From NCBI RefSeq assembly GCF_001420605.1, contig NZ_LJIZ01000016.1:62001-126000 (forward strand): a stretch of 64,000 nucleotides of DNA, written 5' to 3'. A program made the translations under genes and the position numbers. How positions within the stretch are numbered: position 1 is the first letter of the stretch; the number at the start of each line of letters is the position of its first letter. Positions 8,839 through 17,020 of this stretch are shown one piece after another. Origin of the DNA: Bacillus sp. FJAT-25509 (lineage in GTDB: Bacteria > Bacillota > Bacilli > Bacillales > Bacillaceae_G). The notes under the pieces were generated by a model that saw only the letters and a list, made by a program, of their open reading frames with translations, ran no database searches and was not told the DNA's origin.

Positions 8839-9546
8839 TTAATTTGACAAAAATTTTCCAATCTCATTTGACAAAATTGAAGTATCCCACGGATACCAAT
8901 AGTAGGTTGCACCGTCAAATTCAATATTATATTTATAGGCAATTGGTTCATCTATAAACAATACAATTTCATAATGAGTAGAATCTGTATTATCATTATT
9001 TGGCTGGAAATTTGAATCTTCTTTACTATTCTTTAAAATATCCAGAAAGCTATCTATTTTTTCTTTGTCTTTAATCACCGATCTCTTTTTCGCGTTAGGG
9101 GAATAAGATTGATAGATTTCAATCTTACCTACCTTTTCGATTGGTACATCTTTAAAATACCACTTATAATCTGTAGTTCCTTTTGCATAATAGACGCTAT
9201 ATCCATTTATTGCAGTTCTATCTTTTAAGGCAATTAATTCAGGATTACCCTTTATTGAATAAATTTCCGTTCCTTTCTCATGGAATGCTGCATCTCCATC
9301 TTTTATTTTATAACTTGGATTTGTAACATGATCTGCTACTTTGAATTTTACTTCCCCTACTTTTTCATCAATAAATTTTTCATTAGTTAAAATGCCTGAT
9401 TCTATGCCATAGTACTCAACCCCATTCCATCTAACAAAGTCTACCCAATCGATCGATGATTGACTTTCTGAAGTGGTAAAACGACATGCTACAAGTAGTA
9501 AAGGCAATATTATAAACAAAAGCTTGAACAGATTAACCTTTTTCAT
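8839..9546 (-). CDS. uncharacterised lipoprotein
   Basis: 235 residues from the ATG at 9546, chosen because AAGGAGG lies 7 bases upstream and the protein then begins with a proper lipoprotein signal (MKKVNLF, hydrophobic core, lipobox LLVAC, Cys about residue 21). A longer frame back to 9612 lacks such a site. The mature part is a mixed-charge extracellular domain with VDFVRWNGVEYYGIESG, a stretch KWYFKDVPIEKVGKIEIY, and a C-terminal YYWYPWDTS. It resembles Bacillus lipoproteins of unknown role; I do not recognise a named family. Monocistronic with its own terminator. Confidence 0.7.
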   Translation of the reverse strand: MKKVNLFKLLFIILPLLLVACRFTTSESQSSIDWVDFVRWNGVEYYGIESGILTNEKFIDEKVGEVKFKVADHVTNPSYKIKDGDAAFHEKGTEIYSIKGNPELIALKDRTAINGYSVYYAKGTTDYKWYFKDVPIEKVGKIEIYQSYSPNAKKRSVIKDKEKIDSFLDILKNSKEDSNFQPNNDNTDSTHYEIVLFIDEPIAYKYNIEFDGATYYWYPWDTSILSNEIGKFLSN

Positions 9547-9942
9547 TAAAACCTCCTTAAAAATAGTCTTTTTTACATAGTATTCAATTTCTTTAATGAA
9601 ATGCCCCATCACGTTTACACCTTGAACTCAATTATTCTTCACTCCTATTATTTTAAATCTCTACTAGTAGATGAAATAGAATAGTATGTGAAACAACGAA
9701 TATATTAAAAAAATACTTAAGTGATAGGAAAGAAATCGTATCGACTACCAACATATTAAAAAGTCACAATCCTCCTAATTTCAATAAGTGCTCCAAATTC
9801 ATATGAAATAATTTAGGGATTTTATTGTGTTTTACGCCCACTAATTAATCGTGACAAAAGCACATTTTTTATAAAAAGTCGTCTTTGAAAGCACTTACAT
9901 TTTAATTGAACATAAAATATTATTGAATGGAGGGATGAGTGA
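9547..9942. other. gene-free interval
   Basis: It holds divergent upstream regions: the lipoprotein leader on the left and, at the right end, the GGAGGG site of the small membrane protein at 9943. No RNA gene or repeat was seen. Confidence 0.5.
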
Positions 9943-10125
9943 ATGGAAAGAATTTTTTTAATGTTAGCTAGTATTATAGCTGGTTTTGCTTTAATCAAAA
10001 TGCCTTTAGCAGGCACATTCTTATCAAGTGTACAGCCATTAACTGATTTAATTGGTATTTTAGCTATTTTAATTTTCTCCCTTTTCCTAATATATAAAGC
10101 TTTTATGAATCTTATCGGTAAGTAG
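9943..10125 (+). CDS. small membrane protein, unknown function
   Basis: 60 residues with two hydrophobic helices (about 3-20 and 35-55) separated by a short polar loop (SVQPLTD). GGAGGG lies 8 bases upstream of the ATG, and a strong terminator follows. These two features support a real gene despite its size. No family recognised. Confidence 0.6.
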   Translation: MERIFLMLASIIAGFALIKMPLAGTFLSSVQPLTDLIGILAILIFSLFLIYKAFMNLIGK

Positions 10126-10182
10126 GTAGAATATTAGGTTTAGGAATCTTTTTAAAATATACTAACGTAACAAATCATTAAA

Positions 10183-10231
10183 TAAACCTGTATCTGATTA
10201 CTAGTTAATCTAAGATACAGGTTATTTTTTA
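10183..10231. terminator. bidirectional terminator
   Basis: An 11-bp perfect stem (AACCTGTATCT with AGATACAGGTT) with T-rich flanks on both sides. It lies between the small membrane protein (plus) and the DUF817 gene (minus). Confidence 0.85.
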
Positions 10232-10248
10232 TAATGCCAAAAATACTT

Positions 10249-11067
10249 CTAGTGTTCTTTCCTTCTAATTGAATTATTTCCCTTAACTCGCTTTAAGGTA
10301 GCTACGATCAGAAAGCTTACAATTACTAATAAGAGCCATGAACTTACTTTTCCTAAATGAACTAAACTCCAAGCAACCGACTGATTAGGATATTGCCATG
10401 CTCCAAAAAACGTTGCAATATTTTCGGCAATCCATATAAAAAATCCGATTAGGACGAAAGAAAGTGCAATTGGCATTCGGTATCTGGTCCCATTGACTTC
10501 ATAAGTGACCCAAGATTTCCAAAAAACAATTATGACAAGCCCTGATAACCACCAACGAACGTCCATCCAAAAATGGTGGGTAAAGAAATTCAAATAAATT
10601 GCTGCTGCAAGTGAAGCAACTACAAAAAATGGTGGCCAATTAATTAGTTCAACCTTCAACCTTCTCCACGCTTGACATAAATAACTTGCAACACTTGCGT
10701 ACATAAATCCACTATATAGTGGCACTCCAAATAGTTTTGAGTATCCTTCCCCTGGATATGCCCAAGAGCCCATATGTACTTTAAAAAGTTCAAGCGCAAG
10801 TCCTATTAGGTGAAACAATGTGATGACTTTTAATTCATCCAATGTTTCAAGTCCGGTACGCACCATTAACCACTGCATCAAAATACAGATCAAAAGTAAC
10901 CAATCATATCGAGGCAGAAATGGAAGTGGTACAATTTTAGTAAAAGCTAACGAGGCAAAAATCACTACAGGAAAAATACAAGATAAAGCCTGCTCCAAAC
11001 CAAATCGAACAAGTTGTTTGATCGCTCTTATAAAATGTGACTCAGTCTTTTGAAGTATTAAATTCAC
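10249..11067 (-). CDS. yoaT: DUF817 family integral membrane protein (YoaT-like)
   Basis: 272 residues with about eight hydrophobic helices. The conserved DUF817 blocks are visible: LFKVHMGSWAYPG, LFGVPLYSGFMYASV, and FFTHHFWMDVRWW. The name yoaT is used because B. subtilis YoaT is a DUF817 protein and the neighbours here (a YozG-like regulator and a YoaS-like DUF2975 protein) reproduce the B. subtilis yoaS-yozG-yoaT block. The function is unknown; an envelope or stress role has been suggested by that context only. It is the last gene of the presumed operon, about 40 bases after yozG. Confidence 0.85.
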   Translation of the reverse strand: MNLILQKTESHFIRAIKQLVRFGLEQALSCIFPVVIFASLAFTKIVPLPFLPRYDWLLLICILMQWLMVRTGLETLDELKVITLFHLIGLALELFKVHMGSWAYPGEGYSKLFGVPLYSGFMYASVASYLCQAWRRLKVELINWPPFFVVASLAAAIYLNFFTHHFWMDVRWWLSGLVIIVFWKSWVTYEVNGTRYRMPIALSFVLIGFFIWIAENIATFFGAWQYPNQSVAWSLVHLGKVSSWLLLVIVSFLIVATLKRVKGNNSIRRKEH

Positions 11068-11107
11068 AATTAGCTCTCCTTCATAAATTTATATCAATCT
11101 TATCGAT

Positions 11108-11326
11108 TTACTTGTTGTCTTCATCATTTTGGTACTCTAAAATATCTCCAGGTTGACACTCTAGGGCCTTACAAATCGCTTCTAAAGTTGCAAAACGAAT
11201 GGCTTTTGCTTTGCCGTTTTTCAATATAGATAGATTCGCCATCGTAATCCCAACCTTTTCCGAAAGCTCGGTTACACTCATTTTCCTTTTTGCTAACATT
11301 ACATCAATATTGATAATAATTGCCAT
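11108..11326 (-). CDS. yozG: small XRE/Cro-type DNA-binding regulator (YozG-like)
   Basis: 72 residues from the ATG at 11326 (GAGGTGA is 5 bases upstream; a GTG three codons earlier overlaps the site). The helix-turn-helix is clear in MSVTELSEKVGITMANLSIL, followed by the family block KNGKAKAIRFATLEAICKAL and ECQPGDILEY. This is the short cytosolic HTH_3/HTH_26 regulator type that commonly partners DUF2975 membrane proteins. It begins about 10 bases after the yoaS-like gene, so the two are co-transcribed and probably act together, as known for such pairs. Confidence 0.9.
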   Translation of the reverse strand: MAIIINIDVMLAKRKMSVTELSEKVGITMANLSILKNGKAKAIRFATLEAICKALECQPGDILEYQNDEDNK

Positions 11327-11336
11327 GTTCTTCACC

Positions 11337-11819
11337 TCAGACCGTTAAATCATTTTCTGATTTTATATCAATCGCCTCTTTCAAAAGCTTTTCGAGAACG
11401 GCTGCAAAGACTGCAATTACCAATGAAGCAAAAATCAAAATCATGCCAATAACAATAATTCCTGGAGCATCATCCATATCTGCAATTAAATAAAAAAGTG
11501 GCAACCCTAATACATACAAAACACTAATTGCTATTGCACTAAATTTTATTTTCTTTAAAGCATTAACCGATAATTCCGAGAAAGCTTTGTTTTTATCAAT
11601 ATAGCTTAAAAGCTTAAATGCTTGATAAAGAGCAAAATAGAAAGGAATCGCAGCTGCATAAAGATCTATAAAAATAAAATATTTCATTAATGCAATATTC
11701 GGATACAGCTCAGCTGCAAATTCTGCAATCTTAGGAACCACAAATATACACAATGCAAGAACTGGTAGCCCAATAAGAATCACTACTATTTTTAAAAAGA
11801 GAGTTGATCCTCGTTTCAT
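11337..11819 (-). CDS. yoaS: DUF2975 membrane protein (YoaS-like)
   Basis: 160 residues with four hydrophobic helices (about 8-30, 45-68, 90-112 and 122-145). Typical DUF2975 parts are LYPNIALMKYFIFIDLYAAAIPFYFALYQAFKLLSYID (a split block in the middle) and the charged tail LLKEAIDIKSENDLTV. AGGTGC lies close before the ATG. First gene of the yoaS-yozG-yoaT order. Its membrane position and the tight coupling to a small regulator suggest a sensor or modulator of that regulator; this is inference from context. Confidence 0.85.
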   Translation of the reverse strand: MKRGSTLFLKIVVILIGLPVLALCIFVVPKIAEFAAELYPNIALMKYFIFIDLYAAAIPFYFALYQAFKLLSYIDKNKAFSELSVNALKKIKFSAIAISVLYVLGLPLFYLIADMDDAPGIIVIGMILIFASLVIAVFAAVLEKLLKEAIDIKSENDLTV

Positions 11820-11944
11820 AAAAGCACCTCACTAAATTATTTTCAATTTGAATTTACCATACAATTTATCGTTTTACAATAAATTATTGTTGTTTTTTAT
11901 TATATTATTATTGTTATAAAAATATCATTACATTTTATAAATAG

Positions 11945-11975
11945 TAAAAAAGCATTTCTCACCTAAAGAAATGCT
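11945..11975 (-). terminator. terminator-like hairpin, minus strand, without a minus-strand gene upstream
   Basis: AGCATTTCT pairs with AGAAATGCT and is followed on the minus strand by TTTTTT. No minus-strand gene lies to its right, so it would only stop antisense transcription from the padR side or end a short RNA. Confidence 0.45.
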
Positions 11976-12078
11976 CGTGAAAACTTAATCATCGACCTCT
12001 CCTCATAAAGAGAAAATTTTTAAAAATGTTAGAGTTGAAATAAATTAACAGATTAATTTTTACTGTGAGTAACATATT

Positions 12079-12112
12079 ATTGTTTTTAACAGTATATTGT
12101 TATTAACAGTAT
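12079..12112 (+). promoter_or_regulatory. two adjacent 17-bp direct repeats, likely PadR operator/promoter region
   Basis: ATTGTTTTTAACAGTAT is followed immediately by ATTGTTATTAACAGTAT (one difference). TACTGT about 20 bases upstream (12061-12066) forms an inverted partner to ACAGTA. The array ends 49 bases before the PadR start codon, so an autoregulatory operator is likely. Confidence 0.5.
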
Positions 12113-12161
12113 GAAATTATTTTTTGTGAGGAAATTTACGAATTTAGGAGGTTTACAATTT

Positions 12162-12503
12162 ATGAAACATACAGGCCGACATACAGGTGCATTTCTTTTA
12201 TTGTTTTTAACAGAAGGGGACAGTTATGGAGGGAAGCTTTTACAGAAGTGTGAGGAAGAACTTCCAATCAATCCAATTGACAGTTCCATATTATATCGAA
12301 CTCTAAAGCAATTAGAGACTGAAGGTGCTGTTGAGTCTTATTTAGGTACATCCGAGCAAGATAAACCGATCAAGATGTACAAAATTACTGAAGTTGGAAA
12401 AGAAAAATTAGAAGAATTTCAAATAAACATTGAAGAAAAACTTAAGAATTTAACATTTTTCCTAAGCAGATACAATGTATGGAAGGTGAAGAATCATGAT
12501 TAA
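12162..12503 (+). CDS. PadR-family transcriptional regulator
   Basis: 113 residues from the ATG at 12162, which follows TTAGGAGG by 10 bases; an upstream in-frame ATG at 12111 has no such site and sits in the operator-like repeats. The winged-helix block shows GAFLLLFLTEGDSYGGKLLQ, the recognition region SSILYRTLKQLETEGAVES, and the wing KMYKITEVGKEKLEEF. PadR proteins are homodimeric repressors, often of adjacent transporter genes. The stop overlaps the start of the permease gene at 12496 by 8 bases, so the three genes form one operon. Confidence 0.9.
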   Translation: MKHTGRHTGAFLLLFLTEGDSYGGKLLQKCEEELPINPIDSSILYRTLKQLETEGAVESYLGTSEQDKPIKMYKITEVGKEKLEEFQINIEEKLKNLTFFLSRYNVWKVKNHD

Positions 12504-12978
12504 TGCTTCGATCCTATACAGTTTAGCCATCATTCTTACTATTATTTCTTTTATAAAAGATCGAGAAAAAACGAAAGAGGCTCTATTAAAATCATGGAAG
12601 ATGTTTTGTAATATTTTACCTGAAATTTTAACTATTATGTTTTTTGTAGGACTATCCTTATCGTTATTAACGCCCTCACTCGTTTCTTCGATTATTGGGG
12701 AACAATCTGGAATAAAAGGAATTATACTATCTACATTAATTGGGTCAGTTGGACTAATTCCTAGTTTTATCGTTTTTCCTCTTGGAGAAACATTAGTCCA
12801 AAATGGTGCTGGACTCCCACAAGTAGCAGTGTTAATGTCTACATTAATGTCTGTGGGAATTGTTACTTTACCTATGGAACAAAAATTATTTGGAAGAAGT
12901 TTTGCATATGCACGTAATGCAAGTGGACTTTTAATGTCTCTTTTATTTGCATATATTATTTGGTTGGTGATGGTATGA
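12496..12978 (+). CDS. permease half-protein A (YraQ/ArsP-like DUF318 type)
   Basis: 160 residues with about five hydrophobic helices. The conserved block GSVGLIPSFIVFPLGETLVQNGAGLP (residues about 90-115; quoted in two parts GSVGLIPSFIVFPLGE and TLVQNGAGLP) matches the repeated half of COG0701 permeases. It overlaps the PadR stop (ATGATTAA) and its own stop overlaps the next start (ATGA). Such half-size pairs probably form one heterodimeric transporter in the membrane. The substrate is unknown; related full-length proteins include ArsP-type and YraQ permeases. Confidence 0.7.
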   Translation: MINASILYSLAIILTIISFIKDREKTKEALLKSWKMFCNILPEILTIMFFVGLSLSLLTPSLVSSIIGEQSGIKGIILSTLIGSVGLIPSFIVFPLGETLVQNGAGLPQVAVLMSTLMSVGIVTLPMEQKLFGRSFAYARNASGLLMSLLFAYIIWLVMV

Positions 12979-13508
12979 GACAATTAAGAAAATATCGTTT
13001 CTTTTTTATATTATTTGGGTCGTTCATCGTTCTAACATTAATAAACCACTCACTTGGAATGAAAGCATTTCAATTAACTGGAAATAGTATTTTAAATATG
13101 TTATTTCTCCTTCCACCTGTTTTAATATTTGTTGGCTTACTTGACAAATGGGTTGAAAAAGAAACCCTTATTAAATATATGGGGGATAAATCCGGTATTT
13201 ACGGTGTTTTGTTTGCTCTCTTACTTGGTGGTATTGCAGCTGGTCCACTATACCTAGCTTTTCCAATCGCGGTACTTTTATTGAAAAAAGGAGCAAGTAT
13301 TCGCTATGTTGTTTTCTTTTTAGGAGTTTGGACAACGGCTAAACTACCTGTCGTTATATATGAATTTGCTTCATTTGGTATAAAATTTACACTGATTCAT
13401 ATATGTTTTGGCTTAGTATTTTACTATTTAATGGGAATCATTTTTGAGAAGTTTTATAATCATAAACAATTGTTAAATTTTGATAATAACAAAGATATTT
13501 CTTTATAG
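12975..13508 (+). CDS. permease half-protein B, partner of the preceding gene
   Basis: 177 residues from the ATG at 12975 (ATGA overlap with the upstream stop; GGTGATGG lies just upstream). About five hydrophobic helices. The block GGIAAGPLYLAFPIAVLLLK-KGAS matches the block of half A in position and chemistry, so A and B look like two halves of an ancestrally duplicated permease encoded separately. The C-terminus is cytosolic and charged (KFYNHKQLLNFDNNKDISL). Co-transcribed with and presumably repressed by the PadR protein. Confidence 0.7.
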   Translation: MRQLRKYRFFFILFGSFIVLTLINHSLGMKAFQLTGNSILNMLFLLPPVLIFVGLLDKWVEKETLIKYMGDKSGIYGVLFALLLGGIAAGPLYLAFPIAVLLLKKGASIRYVVFFLGVWTTAKLPVVIYEFASFGIKFTLIHICFGLVFYYLMGIIFEKFYNHKQLLNFDNNKDISL

Positions 13509-13589
13509 ATATAATCTTAATGAAAAAAGAGTACAAAATGAAGAGCGATTTATCCTCAACACAAACAAACTAAATGAATAACTGCAAAC

Positions 13590-13622
13590 TCAAGAAGACC
13601 AGCCCCTATGCTAGTCTTCTTG
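13590..13622. repeat. 9-bp inverted repeat without a T-run
   Basis: CAAGAAGAC and GTCTTCTTG form a stem with a 13-15 base loop between the permease operon (plus) and the kinase-like gene (minus). The missing T-run makes it a weak terminator candidate. Confidence 0.35.
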
Positions 13623-13733
13623 AAATGATTAAAGTATAAACCGCTATCTCTTGTTTAGTATCCATTGCAGTCACATGAAATGTTCAATTATATAGCCTAT
13701 TGCACTTGTCGTATCATTTCCCACCGTGTCTAT

Positions 13734-14393
13734 CTAAATCTTTCTCTTCAATTTTTTGTAAAATCTGTATGAGTGTCTAGTAAAATCCAAGAATTTCAAT
13801 GGGATTTTAATAGGTACTTTATACAAAGTTTTTTTATATAGTTTATAGTAAGCTTTGACTAAATCTTCCCACTTTTCATCCTTGCCTTTTTTGTAAAAGT
13901 CAGATATATCTACAACGTATCCTCTACCATCTTTCATCATCACATTTTTTCCGTGAACGTCGTATGGATTTAACCCACGACTAATCGCATACTTAAGCGC
14001 AATATTTACATCTTTAATCACACTCTCAGGTATTTGATCACCATTCGCAAGGGCGTTGTATAGGGTAATTCCTTCTAATCTTTTTAAGACTAGATATTTT
14101 TCACCGTATTGTATCAATTTCGAATAAGCTGGATGTTCTCCCAATTGTTTATAGACTTGAACTTCTTTTTCTAAACCATCTAGGTCTTTTCCATACACTT
14201 TAACGACTACATTTGGTTCAGAATGGTGAATAAAAACAGCAGCATAATTACCTGATCCAATGCATTTCCAGCCTTCAGGTATATTCTTAACTACTATTGG
14301 GTCATTTGGGCGTTCACTCTTGAGGTTTACATTCGTAATTAATTCATTTTCAATTAGAATCTTAAATTCTGATTGATTTATTAAAATAGACAT
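13734..14393 (-). CDS. protein-kinase-fold protein (small Ser/Thr kinase-like)
   Basis: 219 residues. Kinase landmarks can be followed: glycine loop GSGNYAAVF (46-54), the ATP-binding Lys in VVVKVY (65), a helix C-like Glu (about 75-77), a catalytic-loop variant DVHGKNVMM (145-153) with Asn150, and the metal-binding Asp in VVDISDF (162). The loop has HGKN where classical kinases have HRDxxxxN, as in the Bacillus YbdM/YrzF-type kinases. The C-terminal lobe is very short and ends in a basic tail. Activity is plausible but substrate unknown. Cytosolic, transcribed alone. Confidence 0.75.
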   Translation of the reverse strand: MSILINQSEFKILIENELITNVNLKSERPNDPIVVKNIPEGWKCIGSGNYAAVFIHHSEPNVVVKVYGKDLDGLEKEVQVYKQLGEHPAYSKLIQYGEKYLVLKRLEGITLYNALANGDQIPESVIKDVNIALKYAISRGLNPYDVHGKNVMMKDGRGYVVDISDFYKKGKDEKWEDLVKAYYKLYKKTLYKVPIKIPLKFLDFTRHSYRFYKKLKRKI

Positions 14394-14453
14394 TCGTTTA
14401 CCCCTTTATATCTGTTTCCTATTATCTCTCAATCAATTAGCCTATTAAAAAAT

Positions 14454-14901
14454 TTACCAATTCGTTAAACCTGTTAATAATGCTTCAAAATTAGGAGCTA
14501 TATTGATTATTTGATCTTCATCCACGTCAATATATATAACTGGTGCCGCTTCTTTTGTCTTCCTATAATCCAGCAGCAATCTAAGAATGTCCATCACCTT
14601 AAATTAGAACAATATTAAGTGGCAAGCCCATTCTTTTATAAGATACTCACTTTCTAAAATCCCAGTTTCCTCACCAATTTATAAAATATGATCTACATTA
14701 ATGTGGTCATCAGCCCATGAAGTTGGAATTTCAGTACGAAATGAATTATATTTAATCATTCTCCCGTTTTGTTGTTTAAGAATCTCTATGTATTTATTAG
14801 GTAATTTAATGTTAAACTTTTTTTCTGCCTTTTTTATCATCTCGCGCGTTATTGGTTCTAATTGATATAAGTCGTTCTCCTCTAGCCAAATGCTTCTTCA
14901 T
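14454..14901 (-). pseudogene. decayed SMI1/KNR4 (SUKH) family gene
   Basis: A good ribosome binding site (AAGGAG) precedes ATG AAG AAG at 14901. The frame then shifts, and in the next frame the sequence reads IWLEENDLYQLEPITREMI, IKLPNKYIEILKQQNGRM and RTEIPTSWADDHINVDHIL. A stop, a further frameshift with stops, and then LDYRKTKEAAPVIYIDVDED and PNFEALLTGLTNW follow. These are the landmarks of the SUKH superfamily, small proteins that are often immunity proteins for polymorphic toxins. At least two frameshifts and two stops show that it is dead. It lies within the 14394-14967 gap, which holds no other gene. Confidence 0.75.
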
Positions 14902-14967
14902 TTTAAGCACTCCTTGATTAGGATCATTTCAAGGCTTAAGTTATTAAATCTATCATTATATAAGACT

Positions 14968-15438
14968 TTATTTCTTAAATAACTGATTTACTTTATTTTT
15001 CTCTTTTAAATTAGTGTGGATTAGTTCCTCTAGTTCCTTTTCATTTGTGTAAGAACTTAAATCTTTTCCATACCATTCATCCAGATGTTGTCTTTTTACA
15101 GTATAATTTTGATCAGCAAAATCAAAAACAATCCATTCTACATTTTTGATCAATGCAAATAAGTAAGTTGCGTTATTTATTACGATATTTTTAGTATTTG
15201 CGGGTAAATTCTTATATTCAATCGTTATACCATAAGGCTTCTTTTTTGTTTGGAGTGACACTTGGGTGAATTCTTTATGATTCGGTAATTGTTTTATAAT
15301 ATTTCCTACAGCACTGTTATTACCGACATAAGAATTTTTATAATGAAAAATATCCTTACTTGTGTTTTTGCTTAAAGAACAGCTGGTTAAACTGATCAAT
15401 AACATTATTAGTATGAAATAAGCTAAAAATTTTTTCAT
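14968..15438 (-). CDS. lipoprotein with DUF4825-like domain
   Basis: 156 residues from the ATG at 15438, chosen because GGGGGAA lies just upstream and the protein then starts with a lipoprotein signal MKKFLAYFILIMLL and lipobox SLTSC (Cys about 20). The mature part has HYKNSYVGNNSAVGNIIKQL, LQTKKKPYGITIEY and a final charged region. This YVGDNSxVGxIxxxLP-then-PYGI arrangement fits the DUF4825 family of Firmicutes lipoproteins or anti-sigma-associated proteins, whose role is unknown. Transcribed alone. Confidence 0.7.
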   Translation of the reverse strand: MKKFLAYFILIMLLISLTSCSLSKNTSKDIFHYKNSYVGNNSAVGNIIKQLPNHKEFTQVSLQTKKKPYGITIEYKNLPANTKNIVINNATYLFALIKNVEWIVFDFADQNYTVKRQHLDEWYGKDLSSYTNEKELEELIHTNLKEKNKVNQLFKK

Positions 15439-15542
15439 ATTTCCCCCTTTGTAATTGAGCACGAATTCAATTAGTGAGCACAATTAAATATACGATTTTA
15501 CTAAGAAATTGATTAAACTTTTTATCAAGCATGCAAATTGTT

Positions 15543-15572
15543 AAATAGGAGCTGATTAATCAGCTCCTATTT
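15543..15572. terminator. perfect 15-bp palindromic hairpin after the MFS gene
   Basis: AAATAGGAGCTGATT is followed directly by its reverse complement. It lies just beyond the stop of the MFS gene on the minus strand. The T-run is weak, but the stem is long. Confidence 0.65.
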
Positions 15573-15600
15573 CATCTTAATTATAAATTAAATTTGATTT

Positions 15601-16896
15601 TTACATTTGAAGCCCTTGTTCACGTTCTTTTTTTCCTCCACGTGACCAAATCACGACTGGAATAAGGATTAAAGACAAAGCTCCTCCAGCTAATGATAAT
15701 GTTGCATAGCTTGAATTAGCTACAATCATTCCAGACAAAGCTCCTCCAGATGCTCCTGCTAGTGCAATAAGTACATCAACAGTCCCTTGAGTTTTGGCAC
15801 GTGTAGATGAATCTGTTGAATCAACAATTTGAGCAGTCCCACTGATTAGTCCAAAGTTCCAACCTAATCCTAGTAATGAAAGCGCAACTACTAGAAGAAT
15901 CATTGAATCACTAGGTGCTAATGCAGCGGTCAATCCTGCTAAGAGTAGAGTCGCCCCAGACGCAATCGACATGGCAGTTCGACCGACTTTATCAACTAGA
16001 ATTCCTGTAATTAATGAAGGAAGATACATCGATCCAATATGAAATGCAATCACGATCCCTACTTCATTTAGTCCATGACCGTGATGTTCCATATGAATAG
16101 GTGTCATTGTCATAATAGCAACCATTACAATTTGTGTCAGTACCATAGTTGCGGCTCCAACAGCAATTCCCCTGTTGTTTTTAATACTTTCTACAGGTGA
16201 TGTATTTTCCACATTAACTTGTTTTGTTTTATTTGACTCGATCATTTTTGCGATAATTAATGGGTCTGGATTAAGCATAATGAAAAGAAAAAGACCAGCC
16301 AAAATGAAAGCAGTTGCAGATAAGATGAACGGACCTGCAAGTGCTGGTACGCCAATGGAAGTTGCAAATTTCCCCATTGGTCCGATTAAGTTAGGACCTG
16401 CAACAGCACCAAAAGTTGTAGAAACCATTGCAATACTAATCGCTTTAGCACGTTGTTTATTATTTGCTAAATCAGTTCCCGCATATCTAGCCTGCAAATT
16501 GGTTGCTGTTCCTGCACCGTAAATCAAAAGTGAGGCAAATAAAAGGATAATACTGTTTGTCATCGCTGCAATTACTACACCGATTGCACCAAGTCCACCT
16601 GTAAAAAATCCCCCAGCAAGCCCTATTCGTCGACCAAACTTTTGAGAAAGCCTACCGACAATTAATGCCGCTCCTGCCGAACCTAGTGTAAACAGGGATG
16701 CAGGAAGACCAGTAAAAGCATCTGTACCAAGCATTTGTTGTGCTAGTAGTGCACCCACTGTAACCCCAGCAGCTAAACCTGCTCCACCAAAAATTTGCGA
16801 AATGCTAACCATCAAGAGTGTCCGTTTATATAGCATTTTTTGTTTTTCCTCTGAATTCACATAATCCATTGCAAAATTATGGGCTCGATTATTCAT
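15601..16896 (-). CDS. MFS transporter, 12 transmembrane helices
   Basis: 431 residues with 12 hydrophobic segments in two halves. The motif-A region after helix 2 reads GRLSQKFGRRIGL, and the second half has a weaker copy (LVDKVGRTAMS). The N-terminus is soluble (NNRAHNFAMDYVNSEEKQK). Conserved proline/glycine patterns support drug/proton-antiporter-like or sugar-like MFS membership, but the substrate cannot be inferred. A GAAGGTG site precedes the start. Not in an operon. Confidence 0.85.
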   Translation of the reverse strand: MNNRAHNFAMDYVNSEEKQKMLYKRTLLMVSISQIFGGAGLAAGVTVGALLAQQMLGTDAFTGLPASLFTLGSAGAALIVGRLSQKFGRRIGLAGGFFTGGLGAIGVVIAAMTNSIILLFASLLIYGAGTATNLQARYAGTDLANNKQRAKAISIAMVSTTFGAVAGPNLIGPMGKFATSIGVPALAGPFILSATAFILAGLFLFIMLNPDPLIIAKMIESNKTKQVNVENTSPVESIKNNRGIAVGAATMVLTQIVMVAIMTMTPIHMEHHGHGLNEVGIVIAFHIGSMYLPSLITGILVDKVGRTAMSIASGATLLLAGLTAALAPSDSMILLVVALSLLGLGWNFGLISGTAQIVDSTDSSTRAKTQGTVDVLIALAGASGGALSGMIVANSSYATLSLAGGALSLILIPVVIWSRGGKKEREQGLQM

Positions 16897-17020
16897 TTAT
16901 ACACCTTCTTCTATCTCGTGCGATTATTTAAATATGATTGCTAATGAATGTAAACGTTCTCTTTTATTTTAACAAAAATCAATTTATATCAAACTATTAT
17001 TTTTATTTTCTTTCGTAAAT

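Larger units (their letters stand above)
11820..12161. other. divergent intergenic region upstream of yoaS and padR
   Basis: Very AT-rich. It contains a minus-strand hairpin with a T-run at 11945-11975 and, next to the PadR gene, the tandem repeats at 12079-12112. Confidence 0.5.
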
